The translations under genes and the position numbers were made by a program. Of a stretch of 64,000 nucleotides of DNA, positions 24,604 to 33,022 are shown one piece after another. Numbering within the stretch: the first letter of the stretch is position 1; every line of letters starts with the position of its first letter. Source of the stretch: a virus. The stretch lies in the IMG/VR virus record IMGVR_UViG_3300021139_000002, positions 1 to 64,000 of that record. One strand, given 5' to 3'. The notes beneath the pieces are model-generated. The model made no database searches and was not told where the DNA came from. It was given only the letters and a program-made list of their open reading frames with translations.

Positions 24604-25276
24604 GCTCTTTTACGGAAAATACCCATTCAAGATCAAATGCGTTTGCAAAGGATCTTGGATGGTTAAACGTCTCGGAGTTGCTCAGACTATAGGAAAGTGT
24701 CTATCAGGTGATACATCTGGCTGGGGTTGGGGTAGTAAGAACTTTAATCCCAGTCAACTTTTAGACTTTACCAACGATGTTGAACCATTTCTATCTAAGG
24801 ATATTAGTGTTCGTGCGGAAGGCAGTATTTTCAGTATCTATTGCAGTGACGAAGCACTATTTAATTCAATGTGCAAAAAACTTAAACACTGGATTGAATG
24901 TATTTACATCCCTGCAACAGATGCTGAGCAAACGTTCTTATTAGACAACAAGCATAAAAAGATTATATGTAATCATTTGCCTTTTGATACCTATCATTAC
25001 AGGGTAAATTTAAAGTCAACCCTATCAGATAATGTTAGAGAAAGTTTTTACAAATGGATGTCTAACTACGATGGCAAAATACAAGCACCTAGTAGCACAC
25101 TAAATTGGCTATCTGGTACTATGCGTTGGGCTGTGAATCCTAATTTCTATGTAAAAGACGGTCCTACACTAGCTATGGTGGGTTTATTTTTAGGTGACAG
25201 AATCTCAAGTGTCCAGGAGTTTGTACCTAGATCTATGATAAATACCTTATCTAAGGAACAGCCATGCCCAGTTTAG
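24575..25276 (+). CDS. Hypothetical T4-like phage protein
   Basis: 233 residues from the ATG at 24575, kept because [13 protein letters not shown] just after it looks conserved in marine phage homologs I remember. It contains GWGWGSKNF, a Cys-bearing central part, TYHYRVNLKSTLSD and TMRWAVNPNFYVKDGPTLAMV. No function known. Overlaps clpA and the next gene. Confidence 0.6.
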   Translation: MQYKKQITHKLFYGKYPFKIKCVCKGSWMVKRLGVAQTIGKCLSGDTSGWGWGSKNFNPSQLLDFTNDVEPFLSKDISVRAEGSIFSIYCSDEALFNSMCKKLKHWIECIYIPATDAEQTFLLDNKHKKIICNHLPFDTYHYRVNLKSTLSDNVRESFYKWMSNYDGKIQAPSSTLNWLSGTMRWAVNPNFYVKDGPTLAMVGLFLGDRISSVQEFVPRSMINTLSKEQPCPV

Positions 25277-25680
25277 CACAAGGATTAGAATTCGTTACGT
25301 ATACAAATACAGCCAGTGTACAGGTTACATATCCGTTATATAATACATCATCAGGTACACTAATATACCAAAGTACTCCCGTAAAAGGAGACGGTTATTT
25401 TGGAAATAGCGACGGTTTACACACCGTTATGTATACCTACGACAGCAACTTTGTTGGTACTATTACCATGCAAGCATCGCTGGCTACAAGTCCTGTAGAA
25501 ACAGATTGGTTTGATATTCAAGAATCTACTAGAGAACTTGCTAGTAGTCGGTCTGATTACAACAATATGAACGTAACGGTGGCTTCGGATTACCTTAATT
25601 TTACAGGTAATTTTGTATGGGTGCGCGGCGTAGTCTCTATAGATAGCGGTCAAGTAGACTCTATTCTATACAATCACTAA
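25264..25680 (+). CDS. Putative virion-associated beta protein
   Basis: 138 residues, beta-rich, with KGDGYFGNSDGLHTVMYTYDSNFVGTITMQASLA and a C-terminal FTGNFVWVRGVVSIDSGQVDSILYNH. These blocks recall a jelly-roll-like protein found in marine T4-like phages. The Gly-Asp-Gly turn and W..V end are typical of small beta-sandwiches. Virion location is inference. Confidence 0.55.
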   Translation: MPSLAQGLEFVTYTNTASVQVTYPLYNTSSGTLIYQSTPVKGDGYFGNSDGLHTVMYTYDSNFVGTITMQASLATSPVETDWFDIQESTRELASSRSDYNNMNVTVASDYLNFTGNFVWVRGVVSIDSGQVDSILYNH

Positions 25681-25682
25681 TT

Positions 25683-25750
25683 TTCCAAATAAACTTTTTG
25701 TAATAAATACTCTATTATAGAGTGTTATACTCGCGACTTCATATTTGGAA
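25683..25750 (+). promoter_or_regulatory. Late promoter core within a ribosome-site-sequestering repeat
   Basis: TTCCAAAT (25683-25690) pairs with ATTTGGAA (25743-25750), whose GGAA is the probable ribosome site of the ATG at 25757. TAAATA at 25704-25709 lies between them, along with a small ACTCTA/TAGAGT hairpin (25709-25714 / 25718-25723). A late transcript would lack the 5' arm. It precedes the head-protein locus. Confidence 0.55.
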
Positions 25751-25756
25751 TAGCCA

Positions 25757-26125
25757 ATGTTACTAAAAGAATTTTTCGGAAAAGGTGAAGATGTTGTTAA
25801 AAATCTTCATAAAAACAGAGACGATAAAAACATATCCGACGATCTGTTCTGGTACATCATAGACCACGACAAATTACACAAGGACTACTTTTTCCCTATT
25901 GCAAGAAAAATTGCCAAAAATAAGGACAAAATAGACAGAGAACAAATGGTCAAAGAGTTCTTACCAATGGTTTTAAAGGGATGTAAAGAGTATTACGAAC
26001 ACAAAAAAATGAAGGGTAAATTAGGACAGGTATTTTCTAAAGAATTACGTCAAGATATGTGCGAAAGATTACTAGATCATTATAAAGATGATGTAATTAA
26101 TGACAAATATAAGGTAGGCGTATAA
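25757..26125 (+). CDS. Putative internal head protein (EFF N-terminus)
   Basis: 122 residues, helical, strongly charged. The first residues MLLKEFFGKGED resemble the T4 capsid-targeting sequence pattern (M..xxEF...E) shared with the next genes. The rest, with YIIDHDKLHKDYFFPIARK and CKEYYEHKKMKGKLG, has no recognised fold. It is one base upstream of the large fusion gene and behind a late promoter. Confidence 0.55.
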   Translation: MLLKEFFGKGEDVVKNLHKNRDDKNISDDLFWYIIDHDKLHKDYFFPIARKIAKNKDKIDREQMVKEFLPMVLKGCKEYYEHKKMKGKLGQVFSKELRQDMCERLLDHYKDDVINDKYKVGV

Positions 26126-26126
26126 C

Positions 26127-29100
26127 ATGATCTTAAGAGAATTCTTCAAACGCACACTATTAGAAGGCGGCAATTTAGAAATTGACGGAGCACAAGCACA
26201 GCACATTGATCTTAAGGTGCATAATCGTGGATACATTGTTCCTATCTTAAGTCAATTACTTACTAGTATTAACTCAGAATTTAAACAAAGTCAAGGCAAC
26301 GACTTATGGAATCCAAAAGTTTTAAAAAGTCGTAAGTACCTAAGCGGGTCTAGTCTACATTTCTTCGACACAGACATTCCAGACGAAGAATTTGAACGTG
26401 TCAAACCTAAAGTAGGTGACATTGACACACAAGTTAACAAGGCAGCAGAACAACATCTAGCACAATGGCTTAATGGCGTAAAAGGTCAAGTTGTAGGTAA
26501 CGCCAAGTTCTTAGGTTTTAGTAGAGGTAACGAACAATATAGTAGCTTATGGGAATTAACAGACCCTCCTGTTAAAGTACAGATTGACTTTGAATTTGTC
26601 GACTATAATGAAAAGGACGAACCTACTGACTGGTCTGCATTTAGCCATAGCAGTAGTTGGAATGACTTGAATGAAGGTATTAAAGGCGTTTTCCATAAAT
26701 GGTTAATACAGGCTTTTACAAAACTATCAACACAAGAATTTCTACTACGTAAAATGGTAGGTCGTGGGAAAGCACGAGTAGAACAAGATGTTCCAACAAC
26801 AGATAACATGTTCTCATTTGCTGTAAGTAGCAAAGAGGGTGGTGGACTACGTCCTAAATACGAACCAGTAGCAGATGCCAAAGGTCGTCCACTTGTAATA
26901 GACGGTTTACCTGTCATGCGAGCATTGCCTGCTAGTGGTTACGAAAAAGACATAGGCGCAATGTTCCAAAATATTTTTGGTAAACGTGTTGATCGTAAAA
27001 CACTAAACAAGCTACTACCCAAGACATGGAGTTTTACTGGCTTATTAGATGTAATGAATTTAATACTACCGCCAGAAGAGAAAGAACAAGTACTAGATGC
27101 GTTTGTTGATAAACTATTTGCGCCAGGAGCACAAGGTCTATACAAAGGCGATGCACAGCGTGATATGGTAGAAAAGAATGCCGCACTGAACTATGCATTA
27201 AAAACTCTTAAAACAACTGCTCCCAAGAACCTTGAACAGATGCGTCAAGACTATGTTAAGAATTATAAAGTAACATCTGAAGGTCCTATTGGTTTAGACA
27301 AACCAATAGAAGAAGCAGAAGGCGATCAAGCACAGCCGGCAGTTAAAGCACAACTACGTAAAGGCATGCCTCACTTACGTGATTTGAAACCTGCTGACTT
27401 TTTAGACCTAATTGACGAACTTCGTAGCGAAGGTGGTCGTTTTAAACTACAAAATATTCCGTTAAATGTTAAGATCGACGGCTTTGGTGGACGTTTTGGT
27501 AAGGATGCTGAAGGTAAACCTTTCATGGGTACCAGTAATACTCCTCCAAAATACGAAGCAGGGTTTGTCAAGTACCATCAAGAGAAGGGTACAACTGATC
27601 CGGAAATACTAGGCCGTGCTGCCAACTTTGATAAACTATTCAACGAAATGATGAAGGCTATCAAAACCGTTGACAGCAAACTAGGTCCAGATGCATTAAT
27701 GGATAAACAGGTCAGTTGTGAAGTATTGTTCTTACCATTTGCTACACAAACAGACGAAGGTAAGTTAAAGTTTGTAGGTATTGAATACGATCAATTACCA
27801 AAAGGTGTTGATCTTGTTCTAGTTCCTTATCGTGTTGTTGATGCTAGCACAGGAGAAGAATCTCCTGAAGGTGAAAAGATTGTACAAGCATTGACCAGTT
27901 TAGGCCAGAACGGTAGTGTTATGTTTATGAGCAATAGACTTACGCAAAAAGAAGGGCTTGATGTTACAGAAATTATCAATCCGTTAGAAAATTTAGAAGA
28001 ACTTAAAAAAATTGTTAGCGATACAGCAGGTAAACGTGATCGTGCTAGCCTACAATTACGCAGAGAAGTTGAAGATAAATTAAAACCTGTACAAATTGCT
28101 TTAGAAAAAGCCATTGACGAAGATCCTAACATTGTGGGCAAAGATAATCTAGGACAAGACTATGAAGGTATTGTTATTAATAGTCGTCTTGGTCCTATTA
28201 AAGTTACAAGTCAAAAGCAAAAAGATATTATTATTAAAAAGAATGCTGCCAAGGCTGCGGCTCGTGCAGAACAACCTAGAGAAAACGCAAACAAAACTGC
28301 TGTGGTTGCCATAGGTAGTTTTGTTGGACATATTGGTCACGAGCAACTTTGGGATTATACAATTAAGAAAGCCGCAGAAGTAGGCGGAGATCCTTATTTG
28401 TTTATCGGTAATGCACAAGGTAAAGATGATCCTATTCCTCCAAGTGTTAAAGTTGAAACATGGCATAAGATGTATCCAAAGTATGCTAAGAATATCAGCA
28501 CGGTAACGCAAGAAGGCGGTAGCCTAATGCAAAAGATCAAGCACGAATTGATCAATCCATTACCAGGTAAACCTCCACGCTACGACAATATTATCATTAT
28601 GGTAGGTGAAGATCAAGCCAACATGAATATTGCTAATGCACTTATGAAGGCGGTTAACAAGTTTCAAGGTTATGAACATGTTAAGGTCAGTTTAGAAGTA
28701 ACACCGCGTGGTACTGGTATGAGTTTTACCAAACTACGCAACATTCTTAAAGATCCAAATGCTACACCTGAACAACAATATGCTGTTTGGGCGCAAGGAT
28801 TTGATGAGAAGAAATTAGGTAAACCTTGGATTTTACATTTAATGGACATTACAAGAAAAGGTATGGGTATTACACAACAACCAAAAGAACCCCAACAACC
28901 GGCACCACAAGTTCAACCTGTTGCAGAAGTAAGAGTGTTCAATGCATTAATTCGTCCACGCATAATTTCAGAATTATCTAACGAAAAGCTAGGACAATAC
29001 AAGAAAGCGGCAAGTGCAGATGCTAGTGCTGCCGATAAAGCAGGCAACTATGAGCGTGGTAACAAACGCTTCAGTGGTATTGTTAAAGCAACTAAGAAAC

Positions 29101-29567
29101 AATTTGCCAACGATGAAAAGAAACATCAAGGTGTGAATGAAAAGATGATGCCAGCAAGCATGTTCGCAGGATCAAAGAAGAATAAATTAGGTTCAGCAGG
29201 ACAATGGAAGAATACTGGCTCAAGTAAGAATCGTCCAGCACGCCAAGGTGATCTAGTTGGTGGTGCTGAAGAAAGTGTACAAAGAGAAAACGATAACATG
29301 AGTGGTGGTTACGCAAAGAACAAACCAGGTCTAGGTCAACAATCGTATGTGAGTAAAACACAAGCACCTATGGCACCTATGGAAGAAAAAATTAAGGGTG
29401 TTGACGGTAAAGCCTGCTGGAAAGGTAAACGCTACGCCGGAAAAGTGAAAAAAGCAGATGGTACTTATAAGGATAAGTGTGTTCCTGTAAGTGAAGATAT
29501 ACAAAATATTATGGATGTCTTAATTAACAAGATTATAGTAAATGAAACAATATCGAATAACAAGTGA
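26127..29567 (+). CDS. Triple nucleotidyltransferase fusion with capsid-targeting N-terminus
   Basis: 1146 residues. MILREFFKRTLLEGG looks like a T4 head-targeting peptide with a cleavage site after Leu-Leu-Glu13. Domain 1 (about 25-330) has GSS (74-76), GDIDTQV with Asp98/Asp100, and VQIDFEF with Asp154, the pattern of Pol-beta-like nucleotidyltransferases. Domain 2 (about 410-705) has NVKIDGFGGRFG, a ligase motif I with Lys449-x-Asp-Gly452, then YEGIVI at 679-684 and PIKV at 690-693. Domain 3 (about 723-915) has GSFVGHIGHEQL with HIGH at 735-738 and MSFTKLRNIL, as in adenylyl/cytidylyltransferases. A C-terminal tail of low complexity has HQGVNE and CWKGKRYAGKV. Nucleic-acid end repair is a guess; the domain calls are from motifs. 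Confidence 0.75.
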   Translation: MILREFFKRTLLEGGNLEIDGAQAQHIDLKVHNRGYIVPILSQLLTSINSEFKQSQGNDLWNPKVLKSRKYLSGSSLHFFDTDIPDEEFERVKPKVGDIDTQVNKAAEQHLAQWLNGVKGQVVGNAKFLGFSRGNEQYSSLWELTDPPVKVQIDFEFVDYNEKDEPTDWSAFSHSSSWNDLNEGIKGVFHKWLIQAFTKLSTQEFLLRKMVGRGKARVEQDVPTTDNMFSFAVSSKEGGGLRPKYEPVADAKGRPLVIDGLPVMRALPASGYEKDIGAMFQNIFGKRVDRKTLNKLLPKTWSFTGLLDVMNLILPPEEKEQVLDAFVDKLFAPGAQGLYKGDAQRDMVEKNAALNYALKTLKTTAPKNLEQMRQDYVKNYKVTSEGPIGLDKPIEEAEGDQAQPAVKAQLRKGMPHLRDLKPADFLDLIDELRSEGGRFKLQNIPLNVKIDGFGGRFGKDAEGKPFMGTSNTPPKYEAGFVKYHQEKGTTDPEILGRAANFDKLFNEMMKAIKTVDSKLGPDALMDKQVSCEVLFLPFATQTDEGKLKFVGIEYDQLPKGVDLVLVPYRVVDASTGEESPEGEKIVQALTSLGQNGSVMFMSNRLTQKEGLDVTEIINPLENLEELKKIVSDTAGKRDRASLQLRREVEDKLKPVQIALEKAIDEDPNIVGKDNLGQDYEGIVINSRLGPIKVTSQKQKDIIIKKNAAKAAARAEQPRENANKTAVVAIGSFVGHIGHEQLWDYTIKKAAEVGGDPYLFIGNAQGKDDPIPPSVKVETWHKMYPKYAKNISTVTQEGGSLMQKIKHELINPLPGKPPRYDNIIIMVGEDQANMNIANALMKAVNKFQGYEHVKVSLEVTPRGTGMSFTKLRNILKDPNATPEQQYAVWAQGFDEKKLGKPWILHLMDITRKGMGITQQPKEPQQPAPQVQPVAEVRVFNALIRPRIISELSNEKLGQYKKAASADASAADKAGNYERGNKRFSGIVKATKKQFANDEKKHQGVNEKMMPASMFAGSKKNKLGSAGQWKNTGSSKNRPARQGDLVGGAEESVQRENDNMSGGYAKNKPGLGQQSYVSKTQAPMAPMEEKIKGVDGKACWKGKRYAGKVKKADGTYKDKCVPVSEDIQNIMDVLINKIIVNETISNNK

Positions 29568-29850
29568 AAATAGTCAGGCTATGGATAGCAACGATGATTG
29601 TATATTGCCTCCAGATGACTATACTCACCAATTAAAACGACTGCAATATTTAGGCGGACTCGGCGGCGAAGCACGACTACAAGAATATAATGCTCACCAA
29701 AATGCTATAAATAAAGGTAGTAATATTAGTGTAACAGGCATGGAAAAAGCCACACTAATGAAGGATAACAATATTAAACCAGGAACACCAGAATGGTTTC
29801 AACTATGGTTTGCTAGACAATTCATGACTGGCGAAAAACCTATTAATTAA
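29542..29850 (+). CDS. Small hypothetical protein in head-protein locus
   Basis: 102 residues, starting 26 bases inside the fusion gene. Contains LKRLQYLGGLGGEARLQEY and KPGTPEWFQLWFARQFMTGE, a GTPEWF.LWF pattern I recall in other phage proteins of unknown function. No targeting N-terminus. Confidence 0.6.
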   Translation: MKQYRITSENSQAMDSNDDCILPPDDYTHQLKRLQYLGGLGGEARLQEYNAHQNAINKGSNISVTGMEKATLMKDNNIKPGTPEWFQLWFARQFMTGEKPIN

Positions 29851-29864
29851 GGTTCAGCAATCCA

Positions 29865-29896
29865 TTTCTAACAGATAAATAAATGCATGTTAGAAA
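29865..29896 (+). promoter_or_regulatory. Inverted repeat around a late-promoter core at an endonuclease remnant
   Basis: TTTCTAAC (29865-29872) pairs perfectly with GTTAGAAA (29889-29896). TAAATA (29876-29881) lies in the loop, and the ATG of the remnant (29887) lies at the start of the 3' arm. In T4 the homing endonuclease I-TevI is controlled by such a hairpin with a late promoter inside. Confidence 0.55.
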
Positions 29897-29997
29897 ACAA
29901 ATACACTAAAATATATAACAGCATAATATCTCGATCCAAAAATCGAAAAATAACCAGTGATTATTATGAATCTCATCATATTATCATATATCAGTAG
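29887..29997 (+). pseudogene. Remnant of an HNH homing endonuclease
   Basis: 36 codons: KYTKIYNSIISRSKNRKI, then DYYESHHIIIYQ and stop. Phage HNH enzymes often begin KYTKWY..II.RAK.R.L...Y.E.HHIIPKSLGG, so this looks like the N-terminus up to the first catalytic histidines, cut off there. The Dps gene follows at once. No other part of an endonuclease is found. Called as a decayed fragment. Confidence 0.55.
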
Positions 29998-30006
29998 GAA
30001 AATAAA

Positions 30007-30453
30007 GTGGATCAATTAGTTCAAATAACAAGAATTGCCTTTAGCAGTACATTTAGTTTTTATGTAAAAACTCACTCATTCCATTGGAATGTAGAAGGCA
30101 GTGATTTCTTTGAATATCACAAACTATTCGAAGAAATCTATAACGAAGTCTACGAAGCAATTGATCCATTTGCAGAAAATATTCGCAAATTAGATGCGTA
30201 CATGCCTACCAGTTACCACACACTAAGTATGCTGTCAAAAATTGAAGATGAAGATCGTGTACCTTCTAAAGAAGAAATGGTTAAAGAGTTGTTAATGGAC
30301 GGCGAAAAACTATTGTTAATTTTAAAGAAAAACTACGATCTAGCAGAAGCAGCTAGTGAACATGGACTAAGTAATTTCCTAGCAGAACGTATGGACGCAC
30401 ATAAAAAACATGCATGGTTTTTAAGATCCAGCATCAAAGGTGAAATGCAATGA
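30007..30453 (+). CDS. Dps/ferritin-like protein
   Basis: 148 residues from a GTG with AGGA upstream. HSFHWNVEGSDFFEYHKLFEEIYNEVYEAIDPFAENI holds the Dps ferroxidase residues (His, Asp, Glu), and ERMDAHKKHAWFLRS matches the C-terminal helix. Dps binds DNA and stores iron by using H2O2. It may protect DNA in the infected cell or be packaged with it. It is in the head-protein locus but has no targeting peptide. Confidence 0.85.
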   Translation: MDQLVQITRIAFSSTFSFYVKTHSFHWNVEGSDFFEYHKLFEEIYNEVYEAIDPFAENIRKLDAYMPTSYHTLSMLSKIEDEDRVPSKEEMVKELLMDGEKLLLILKKNYDLAEAASEHGLSNFLAERMDAHKKHAWFLRSSIKGEMQ

Positions 30454-30821
30454 GAGCAAAAGAATTTGTAAACGAAGGTAGAGATGCGGCAGGTGCTAAA
30501 AACATGCCAGGTGATCACGTTACTACAATTCCAAATGCTCACTACTTTCCAGATTTAGATAACAGCAGTGGTTATCATGCGTACCGTTGGGGTGTTGCAC
30601 TTGCGGGAGCACCTGATATTCCTATGCCAACAGACGGGCCTACTGGACAAAAATTAGTTACTATAGGATACACTGACGGCGACGATGTTATCATCGATAG
30701 TGCATCAAAGCTGTTTGGTGCTAGAAAAATTAGATTAACACCGCGTGGTAGTACCGAACTAAAAGATACATATACTACAAGTCCTGTAAGTAACTGGAAT
30801 TCAAGGAACAAAAAGAAATGA
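30450..30821 (+). CDS. Putative internal head protein (MRAKEFVNE)
   Basis: 123 residues. MRAKEFVNEGRDA matches the T4 capsid-targeting peptide and cleavage-site pattern (Val-x-Glu | Gly). After it come HYFPDLDNSSGYHAYRWGVALAGAP and KLVTIGYTDGDDVIIDSASKLFGARK, a domain I recall from many uncultured phages but of unknown role. Ends with KTSPV-like residues (TYTTSPVSNWNSRNKKK). ATGA overlap with the Dps gene and the polyprotein. Confidence 0.65.
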   Translation: MRAKEFVNEGRDAAGAKNMPGDHVTTIPNAHYFPDLDNSSGYHAYRWGVALAGAPDIPMPTDGPTGQKLVTIGYTDGDDVIIDSASKLFGARKIRLTPRGSTELKDTYTTSPVSNWNSRNKKK

Positions 30822-33022
30822 ACAACGAATTTAAAGTAAAAAAATTTAAAAGCGCAACCGTTTATGTATTAGAATCTGCAACAGGGGGTGGTACTAGTGC
30901 AGGTGGTATTGCAAGTGTGAGTGGCGCAATGGGTGGAGTTCGCAAGCGTGGCGGTAATCTTATTGTTCAAGACGATAACAATTCTAAGAAAGTTCCTGCT
31001 ACCAAACCACGCAACTTTGTAGCCAAGAATGCCAAGATGGGCGGTGCTGGTGCTCACAAGGATAAGAAGAAGGCTGCTAAACAAGGTGATGTTAAGCATA
31101 AGGCCCGTGAATTGGATGTGGCGGAAGAAAGTGATAAACAATTCGCACAGCGTATGAAGAAGAAGGCAGCACAACCTCCAACAAAGGGTATGAGCCAAAA
31201 GGAAAAAGAAGATAAAGGCTGGGCGAAACCTAAAGAGCAAGGTGTGGCGGAAGAAGCAAGCCCTATGATTAAACCGCCCACTAATAGATTCGATAACAAA
31301 CAAGAAGCATTTGCCTACGCTCGAGAACACGGCGGTAAAGTATTCAGAAGCACATACATTGATCCCAACACCGGAAACAAAAACATAACCTTTGTTGTTA
31401 AAAAAAATCAAGGTGTGGCGGAAGGCTTAGACGATAGTGCTAGTGCTACCCCAGCAAAAAACGAACGCGGAAGATTCACAGCGTGGGATGATGATGAACC
31501 GATGCGTTTGAAATGCGAAGATGGTGAGTTTAGAACCATACAAGAAATCAATATGCTTAGACAGAAAATAGGAATGAAACCTTTTTCTATCAAAGGCGAA
31601 CAAGGTATGGCGGAAGGCGCCAAGTTTGGTGCTTACTATTCTGAGAAAGTAGCACAAGAAATATTTAACAAGCGTCAAGATATCACGTCCGAGGACGAGG
31701 TGCTAAATCAAGCATATCACATTGTTTCTAACGAATTAGGTCAAAAGACTGCTCGTTATAAATTTAACTACGATGAAGATTTCTCAAGTGATGTTGTTTC
31801 TAATTACTTCTGGCTAAAGAAACAAAGTCAAGGTGTGGAGGAAGAACTCGTTGGACAGCCACAATCTGGACATCCAGGACAGGCAGGTCAAGGATCATAT
31901 AGTGCTGCCGAACATACAGCAAAAACTCAACATCGTCTAGGTTCACATACATATACGGTAACGTCAGAACAAGACAATGATGGCGATTTCTATTACTTCA
32001 TTTATGAGAATGGAGAAAAGGTATTTTACGGTACTGAAATGGATAGCGACGAATTATCTGTTCATGAAGATAAGTTAGGTCCAAAAATCAGTAGTGCTTT
32101 GATAGATGAGCATAAAAAAGCAACAGCACATTTATATAATGATGAAGATGATTATGATGATGTTGACGAAGGCGGGTATGCACACGGTTTTGCAGATCCC
32201 AATGCTCCTAGATTAGGACAGCGCCAAAGAGATTATGACAGAGGAGAAGATGAACCACAAGGTATGTTTGCTGTCGTTATCAACGGTCGTCCTTGGAAAG
32301 AGTTTACCAGTAATAAAGCATTTCAAGTAGCAAAAACTATTGCTTCTAAAAATCCAGATAAGAAAGTACAAGTACGTTGGCCCAATGGTACTTTAAATGG
32401 TATAAACGAAGATCATAGCACAGCAACACAGGGCTACGGACAAGGCGGATATGATACTTACGCAAACGGACGCCATGGTAGAGGAGTTGCAGAAAATCCA
32501 GAATGGTATAATGATGAAGCTAACGGTATGACTACTGCTCAACTAAAGAGTCTGGTTAAACATGCCGCTAAGTTGCGTCGAGCAGTTAAAGCCATGCAAG
32601 CACAGGGCGATACATTAGAACCTTGGCAACAAAGTAAAGTTACCAAAGCTGCTGATTATCTAGATGCAGTATTCAACGCTGTAGATGACAATCACGATAT
32701 GGGAGAAAGTGCTCCTAAAGGTTGGGAAGGCACGGTTAAGGCTATGAAAAAGCATAAAGAAATCGATAATCCTTATGCGTTAACAAACTGGATGAAAAAT
32801 AAAGGATATAAGAGTCACAAGAAAGAAGACGCTTATATGGAACAACTGGCTAAACAAGTAGCAGAAAAATTAAATCCTAGCGCACCAGTTGATGTGTGGG
32901 TTCAAGATTTCCAAAAGGCTGATCCTAACAAGTATCACCAGTTTAAAAATAAAACTCCAGAAAAGAAAGCACGTATGGCCGCCGCGGCACATTATGCTGC
33001 CAATGAACCTAGTAAAAAATGA
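30818..33022 (+). CDS. Modular internal-head polyprotein
   Basis: 734 residues made of short domains separated by near-identical junctions: LDVAE|E (to 103), QGVAE|E (141-145), QGVAE|G (198-202), QGMAE|G (262-266), QGVEE|E (338-342) and RGVAE|N (555-559). Hydrophobic-x-Glu before Gly/Ala is the T4 prohead protease (gp21) cleavage rule. The modules include a very basic Lys/Gly-rich head (50-135), acidic linkers and a C-terminal helical domain with WVQDFQKADPNKYHQFKNKTPEKKARMAAAAHY. It would be cut into several small head proteins. The N-terminus MNNEFKVKKF is less typical. No gp21 gene is in the window. Confidence 0.7.
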   Translation: MNNEFKVKKFKSATVYVLESATGGGTSAGGIASVSGAMGGVRKRGGNLIVQDDNNSKKVPATKPRNFVAKNAKMGGAGAHKDKKKAAKQGDVKHKARELDVAEESDKQFAQRMKKKAAQPPTKGMSQKEKEDKGWAKPKEQGVAEEASPMIKPPTNRFDNKQEAFAYAREHGGKVFRSTYIDPNTGNKNITFVVKKNQGVAEGLDDSASATPAKNERGRFTAWDDDEPMRLKCEDGEFRTIQEINMLRQKIGMKPFSIKGEQGMAEGAKFGAYYSEKVAQEIFNKRQDITSEDEVLNQAYHIVSNELGQKTARYKFNYDEDFSSDVVSNYFWLKKQSQGVEEELVGQPQSGHPGQAGQGSYSAAEHTAKTQHRLGSHTYTVTSEQDNDGDFYYFIYENGEKVFYGTEMDSDELSVHEDKLGPKISSALIDEHKKATAHLYNDEDDYDDVDEGGYAHGFADPNAPRLGQRQRDYDRGEDEPQGMFAVVINGRPWKEFTSNKAFQVAKTIASKNPDKKVQVRWPNGTLNGINEDHSTATQGYGQGGYDTYANGRHGRGVAENPEWYNDEANGMTTAQLKSLVKHAAKLRRAVKAMQAQGDTLEPWQQSKVTKAADYLDAVFNAVDDNHDMGESAPKGWEGTVKAMKKHKEIDNPYALTNWMKNKGYKSHKKEDAYMEQLAKQVAEKLNPSAPVDVWVQDFQKADPNKYHQFKNKTPEKKARMAAAAHYAANEPSKK
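31115..31845 (+). repeat. Nucleotide repeats at the polyprotein junctions
   Basis: The 17-mer CAAGGTGTGGCGGAAGR recurs at 31238, 31409 (exact), 31601 (one change) and 31829 (one change), and a shortened form at 31115 (GATGTGGCGGAAG). It uses GTG and GCG codons while nearby genes mostly use GTT/GTA and GCT/GCA. The identity at DNA level points to recent copying or exchange of modules. Confidence 0.7.
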
